From Nostocaceae cyanobacterium (GTDB lineage Bacteria > Cyanobacteriota > Cyanobacteriia > Cyanobacteriales > Nostocaceae), in NCBI GenBank assembly GCA_030065825.1, contig JASJCY010000066.1:1-49048 (forward strand): a stretch of DNA of 49,048 nt. Direction: 5' to 3'. Made by a program: the position numbers and the translations under genes. Under the pieces are notes generated by a model. That model was not told the origin of the DNA, searched no databases, and was given only the letters and a program-made list of their open reading frames with translations. Below, piece after piece: positions 45,639 to 49,048 of this stretch. The first letter of the stretch is position 1; the number at the start of each line of letters is the position of its first letter.

Positions 45639-46274
45639 GTGAGTAAAACATATGTCAGCCCGAAAGAAGCGGCTAAATTCTACGGCGTCAGTATCACAAC
45701 GCTTAGAAGATGGGACAAAGAAGGAAAACTTGATTCAATCAGAACACAAGGAAACCAAAGGCGATTTTGTATCCAAGAGTCAAAAAAACCGGAGGACAAG
45801 CCCACTGTCTGTTATGCAAGAGTCTCTACACATTCCCAAACAGATGACCTTGAAAGACAGATTGAGTTTTTACGCCAAAGCTACCCGTCAAGCACCATCG
45901 TTAGTGAGGTTGGGTCAGGACTCAATTTTAAACGGAGAAAGTTTCTCAAAATATTGGAACAAATATACAGGTCTGATATCTCAACATTTGTCGTCGCTTA
46001 TTCCGATAGAGCAGTCCGATTTGGATTTCCTCTTATTGAATGGTTATGCAAGCAGTCCAAAGTTAAACTCGTGGTTCTCAACCAACGTAAGCTATCTCCA
46101 GAGTCAGAACTCGTTGAAGATATTTTGTCCATCCTCCATTGCTTCAGTGCAAGGTTATATGGACTTAGAAAGTACAAAAACAAAGTCACCAAAGAAATAC
46201 AAAACAAAACCTCGGAACCAGACCAAGAAATTGACACCAAACAGTGTCAAGAAGTTACGGGTGTTTCCTTGTAA
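45639..46274 (+). CDS. tnpA: IS607 TnpA serine recombinase
   Basis: A 211-aa protein with an N-terminal MerR-like helix-turn-helix (YVSPKEAAKFYGVSITTLRR WDKEGKL) and a serine-recombinase catalytic domain. The nucleophile is Ser63 in YARVSTHSQ, with further landmarks VGSGLNFKRRKF and YSDRAVRFGFPLIEWL. It cuts and rejoins DNA during transposition. The likely start is the GTG at 45639, three bases after GGAAAGG; a TTG lies at 45627. The last 116 bp overlap tnpB in another frame. Confidence 0.92.
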   Translation: MSKTYVSPKEAAKFYGVSITTLRRWDKEGKLDSIRTQGNQRRFCIQESKKPEDKPTVCYARVSTHSQTDDLERQIEFLRQSYPSSTIVSEVGSGLNFKRRKFLKILEQIYRSDISTFVVAYSDRAVRFGFPLIEWLCKQSKVKLVVLNQRKLSPESELVEDILSILHCFSARLYGLRKYKNKVTKEIQNKTSEPDQEIDTKQCQEVTGVSL

Positions 46275-47373
46275 AGAACTGCATAGAATCTGGAAGCAAT
46301 GGTTGAATGCTTATCGTTGGATATATAACTGGACAATTGCAACTTTAAAATCTGGTTCCAAATCATCAACCTACGATTTGCAAAAACAAGCCAGAGAAAG
46401 TGATAAGCCAGATTGGGTCAAAGAATTACCTGGTCATCAGATGCAAGAAGCCGTAGCAGATGCTGTTGACGCTTACAAACAAGCAATAACAAATAAAGGT
46501 CACGCAAAATTTAAATCTTGTCGCCAAACCAGCCAAGTTATCAAATTTAAAGCCGGAAATTTTCAAAATGGTACTTGGTACGCAACTAAAACTAAAGGCA
46601 CAACTTTTAGAACGCCGCAGGATTTCCCCAAAGAATGTATTTATGGTACTCAACTAGTTTGGGTAAAAGGTGCATGGTATGGGATATTTCCAGAGTATGT
46701 AGAACCTAGTTTGACTTGCGCAGATAAAGTGATAGCGATTGACCCTGGAGTTAGAACATTTGCTACTTGTTATGACGGTTGTCGCATTATTGAAGTAGGA
46801 AACAATGATATGGGGAGAATTCAAAGGTTATGCTTTTATTTGGATAAGTTGATCAGCAAAATAGACTTAAGCGCTAGTAAAACACAGCGACGAGCTATGA
46901 GAAAATCCGCTCACAAATTACGCATTCGCATTCAGAACTTAATCAAAGAGTTGCACAATCAATTAGCTAGTTTCTTGGTCAATAATTACAAATTGATTTA
47001 TTTGCCAACATTTGAAACCTCAAATATGGTCGTTAAATCCAAAAGAAAGCTGAGGAAGAAAACAGCTAGAAACATGCTTACTTGGAGCCACTACAAATTT
47101 CAACAGCACTTAATTCAGATGGCTCAGCGCAGAGGTGTTTTAGTGGTTTTGTGCAACGAGTCTTACACAAGCAAAACTTGTCCAGAATGCGGTCACATTC
47201 ACGAGAAATTGGGTGGAAACAAAAAATTCCAATGCCCTAACTGTAGCTATACTGCTCACAGGGATTGGAATGGCGCTCGAAACATTATGATTCGAGCTTT
47301 GTCGGCAACAACCATCGATATTAGCGATGCCATACAGGTCTTACCTGCTTCTGAGCAGGTTTGTACAGGTTAA
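46159..47373 (+). CDS. tnpB: TnpB RNA-guided nuclease of IS607 element
   Basis: The 404-aa product contains the RuvC-type triad: Asp195 (AIDPGVRTFAT), Glu286 (LPTFETSNM) and Asp369 (HRDWNGARN). Zinc-finger cysteines are C341/C344 (CPEC) and C359/C362 (CPNC). TnpB proteins cleave DNA guided by an RNA made from the element's right end. The frame is open back to 45652, but that part lies inside tnpA; the ATG at 46159 gives the family-like start. All key residues are present, so activity is plausible. The last codons contain a perfect hairpin. Confidence 0.92.
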   Translation: MDLESTKTKSPKKYKTKPRNQTKKLTPNSVKKLRVFPCKELHRIWKQWLNAYRWIYNWTIATLKSGSKSSTYDLQKQARESDKPDWVKELPGHQMQEAVADAVDAYKQAITNKGHAKFKSCRQTSQVIKFKAGNFQNGTWYATKTKGTTFRTPQDFPKECIYGTQLVWVKGAWYGIFPEYVEPSLTCADKVIAIDPGVRTFATCYDGCRIIEVGNNDMGRIQRLCFYLDKLISKIDLSASKTQRRAMRKSAHKLRIRIQNLIKELHNQLASFLVNNYKLIYLPTFETSNMVVKSKRKLRKKTARNMLTWSHYKFQQHLIQMAQRRGVLVVLCNESYTSKTCPECGHIHEKLGGNKKFQCPNCSYTAHRDWNGARNIMIRALSATTIDISDAIQVLPASEQVCTG

Positions 47374-47411
47374 ATGTTGCACTACTAATGACCCTTCGAT
47401 GCTAATAGTAG
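47343..47411 (+). ncRNA. Candidate omega/reRNA 3' scaffold at tnpB end
   Basis: ACCTGCT-TCTG-AGCAGGT (47343-47360), inside the last tnpB codons, is followed by CTACTA...TAGTAG (47382-47411). TnpB guide RNAs are made from this position, overlapping the 3' end of the gene and reading into the flank. The call rests on position and hairpins only. Confidence 0.45.
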
Positions 47412-47453
47412 AATAAAGTACAGACAGAGCTGCATGGAAGGGAGGAAGGGAAA

Positions 47454-48296
47454 TTGGATGAACTGAGGGCGGTACTAGAACTGGCGACTGAAGAAGAATT
47501 GCAAGACCTAACAGCAATTTTATTTAGTCGCAAGTTCAATCCCCTAGACTATGTTCAAACACCTGAACCGATAGAAGTACAAAGTCAAGGTCGTCAAGCT
47601 TGGCTAGATGCCCTAGAGGAGCGTTTTCGCTTTTTGGCGGCGGATGGGGTGACGGTATTGCGCGGGCGTACCAACGAAGTTACTTACCGTCAAGCGTTAA
47701 TTCAAGTGTGTAAATATTTGAAAATACCTTATTGTGATGATTTAACAACTGTTGATTTAGAAGCGGAAATATTTTTATATCTGCTGGGAAGAGTGTGGAA
47801 AAAACTCCCAGAAGCAGAAAAGCAAAAATTAACTGCCCGGGTACAGCATCATTTGGCAAAATCTGAACTCAAACAACCCCTACCATTGTCATTGCAACGC
47901 GATCCTTTGGGATTGCTTTTCAAAGGTGGTAGTGCCTTAGCTATTACCTCTGTTTTGCAACCATTATTGCTGCAACAAATTGCCCGTCAATTTGCAATTC
48001 ACTTTGCTAGTTATCAAGTTGCCAAACAAGCCGCAATTCAAGGGGGAAAAGCAGCCGCAGGACAGTTTCAAAACTATGTGGCAGTGCAAATGGCACGGCG
48101 AGGAATGGCTGTCAGTGCAGCGCGTTATGGCGCAGCCCGTAGCATATTTGCCTTTGTTGGTCCAATGATGTGGACTTGGTTTTTTGTTGATTTGGGTTGG
48201 AGAGCGATCGCCACTAACTACGGTCGAATTATACCTACCATCTTTGCCTTAGCCCAAATTCGCCTGACCCGTGCCGAATGTTGGGAAGCAGCTTAA
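47454..48296 (+). CDS. YaaW-family protein
   Basis: The 280-aa product has a helical N-terminal region (MDELRAVLELATEEELQDLT; RFRFLAADGVTVLRGR), a charged middle, and hydrophobic/Ala-rich helices towards the C-terminus (about 160-265). There is a possible membrane segment at SIFAFVGPMMWTWFFVDLGW. It resembles proteins annotated YaaW (DUF3944/ubiquinol-cytochrome c chaperone-like N-terminus) of unknown function. The start is TTG, with GGAGGAAGGG 3-8 bases upstream; no ATG fits. The IS607 end lies about 40 bp upstream and may have replaced its promoter. Confidence 0.75.
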   Translation: MDELRAVLELATEEELQDLTAILFSRKFNPLDYVQTPEPIEVQSQGRQAWLDALEERFRFLAADGVTVLRGRTNEVTYRQALIQVCKYLKIPYCDDLTTVDLEAEIFLYLLGRVWKKLPEAEKQKLTARVQHHLAKSELKQPLPLSLQRDPLGLLFKGGSALAITSVLQPLLLQQIARQFAIHFASYQVAKQAAIQGGKAAAGQFQNYVAVQMARRGMAVSAARYGAARSIFAFVGPMMWTWFFVDLGWRAIATNYGRIIPTIFALAQIRLTRAECWEAA

Positions 48297-48591
48297 GTAG
48301 GGGCGGGGTTTCTTTCCCCGCCCTAGGGTTTCCCCGCTCTAGGGTTTCCCCGCCCGAAAATATAAAAAACAGGCAAAATGCCCATTCCACAAAACTATTA
48401 AAATCATCCCACATTTATGCAACACCAAATATCTCTATTCAACAAGTAAAATTAACACTACAAACATTTTAAATGTTGAATCATCTTGCCCGAATCATCA
48501 GACTTTCATGTTGAACTCAGACGCAAATTTAATTTATTGTTTCGTTGCAAATATCTCTTATGCAAGTACACCAAACGACAACATTTTACAT
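48297..48591. other. Intergenic region after the YaaW-family gene
   Basis: GGGTTTCTTTCCCCGCCCTA-type short repeats (about 48300-48355: three CCCCGC units) may form the terminator. An inverted, truncated GCGTTGCATAAATG repeat follows (48371-48425). No gene is seen. Confidence 0.5.
48371..48425. repeat. GCGTTGCATAAATG-family repeat, copy 4 (inverted, truncated)
   Basis: Reads as the reverse complement of the left end of the family: GGCAAAATGCCCATTCCAC, then AAAATCATCCCACATTTATG and CAACACC. Confidence 0.65.
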
Positions 48592-48770
48592 TGTCAAGAA
48601 ATCATCACATAAAAATTGGCAGGGTAAACCAAGGACTTCTCTCATCTTAGCACAAAAATGCAGGTTGTAACCCTTGAAATTCCGTGCCCTAGGCGCAAAC
48701 TATTTTTTTCAGATTTGAGGATTTTGACGCAAGAAAGCACTTTTTTGTCAAGATTATAAAACTGTACTAT
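48592..48770. repeat. 179-bp direct repeat, copy 1
   Basis: TGTCAAGAAATCATCACATA to AAAACTGTACTAT. From about 48647 on (TTAGCACAAAAATGCAGG) it is identical to copy 2. In the first 55 bp several bases differ. It contains no ORF; the 3' end is AT-rich with -10-like TATAAA and TACTAT. Confidence 0.92.
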
Positions 48771-48869
48771 CACTAATTAGATTTTATTTGTCTATGATGA
48801 TGCTTAAACCTGTTCTGGTGAGGGTTTGAGTCAATTGCCTAAGAGCAAACCCATCATACTTTTTGCTAA
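48771..48869 (+). ncRNA. Candidate small RNA with terminator between the repeats
   Basis: The 99-bp spacer contains ATGATGATG (48794-48802), GGGTTTG (48822-48828) and CAAACCCATCAT (48846-48857), which can pair as a two-part stem. TTTTT follows (48860-48864), just before copy 2 starts. With an AT-rich promoter-like sequence at the end of copy 1, a transcript of about 90 nt is possible. This is inferred from structure; there is no family match. Confidence 0.4.
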
Positions 48870-49048
48870 TGTCAAGAAATCATCATCTAAAAATTGGCAG
48901 GGTAAACCCACCGTCTCTTTCATCTTAGCACAAAAATGCAGGTTGTAACCCTTGAAATTCCGTGCCCTAGGCGCAAACTATTTTTTTCAGATTTGAGGAT
49001 TTTGACGCAAGAAAGCACTTTTTTGTCAAGATTATAAAACTGTACTAT
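48870..49048. repeat. 179-bp direct repeat, copy 2 (reaches window end)
   Basis: Offset exactly 278 bp from copy 1 with no indels. The window ends where copy 1 ends, so it is not known whether the repeat continues or further units follow. Confidence 0.92.

Larger units (their letters stand above)
45560..47415 (+). mobile_element. IS607-family insertion sequence
   Basis: A TnpA serine recombinase and an overlapping TnpB nuclease in the IS607 arrangement. Both ORFs are intact, so the element may be active. The ends are approximate: the left is placed somewhere before the tnpA start, the right just after the CTACTA/TAGTAG hairpin (47382-47411) beyond tnpB. It has inserted 40 bp or less upstream of the YaaW-family gene. 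Confidence 0.8.

Noticed and set aside
45652-46158. N-terminal extension of tnpB
   Set aside because: The frame is open, but it overlaps tnpA fully and does not resemble TnpB; the ATG at 46159 gives the family-like start.

Overview
The window is cyanobacterial, most likely from a filamentous heterocyst-forming (Nostocales-type) species that makes phycoerythrin. The evidence is a nearly complete set of C-phycoerythrin genes, frequent HIP1 octamers (GCGATCGC), many blocks of short 7-9 bp tandem repeats, and numerous small palindromic repeats in the intergenic DNA.

Layout. 0.2-4.5 kb: an SSB/Ycf41-like protein, a CheY-like and a PatA-like response regulator, and an RluD-type pseudouridine synthase. 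4.6-20.8 kb: a phycobilisome island. It holds two rod linkers side by side (soluble CpcG and membrane-tailed CpcL), a HEXXH peptidase-like gene overlapping an S-type bilin lyase gene, nblA (56 aa), cpeBA, cpeYZ, a leftward run cpeC - second PE linker - cpeS - cpeT - cpeR - orf79 - cpeF, a divergent phycobiliprotein-like gene, and an NblB-like HEAT protein. 21.2-23.2 kb: OsmC peroxidase, a small orphan and a pentapeptide-repeat protein. 23.7-29.2 kb: three tandem paralogous Ser/Thr kinases that differ in what follows the kinase domain. 29.8-37.6 kb: a methylglyoxal-synthase-like/lipid kinase fusion, YihY, DUF488, a badly damaged pseudogene, a PhyH-family protein with an H-x-G motif, and an AlbA/Schlafen-type ATPase. 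37.8-42.6 kb: tRNA-Gly(CCC) and an RND efflux pair. 43.7-45.3 kb: a cytoplasmic subtilase with a separate small I9-like protein. 45.6-47.4 kb: an IS607-family element (TnpA + TnpB). 47.4-49.0 kb: a YaaW-family gene, then a 179-bp repeat present twice, with a terminator-like hairpin between the copies.

How the genes work together. The 4.6-20.8 kb block covers most of the life cycle of a phycoerythrin rod: subunits (cpeB, cpeA), bilin attachment (cpeS, cpeT, cpeY/Z, cpeF and a second S-type lyase), rod linkers (cpeC and a CpeD/E-type), anchoring of rods to core or photosystem I (cpcG, cpcL), transcriptional activation (cpeR) and degradation (nblA, NblB-like). The least understood members are the HEXXH protein, orf79 and the divergent phycobiliprotein; these are the best candidates for new biology. 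No sensor of the CcaS/CcaR or RcaE type lies in the window, so the type of chromatic acclimation cannot be judged. The intergenic DNA carries at least nine MITE-like or palindromic repeat families, several present two to five times.
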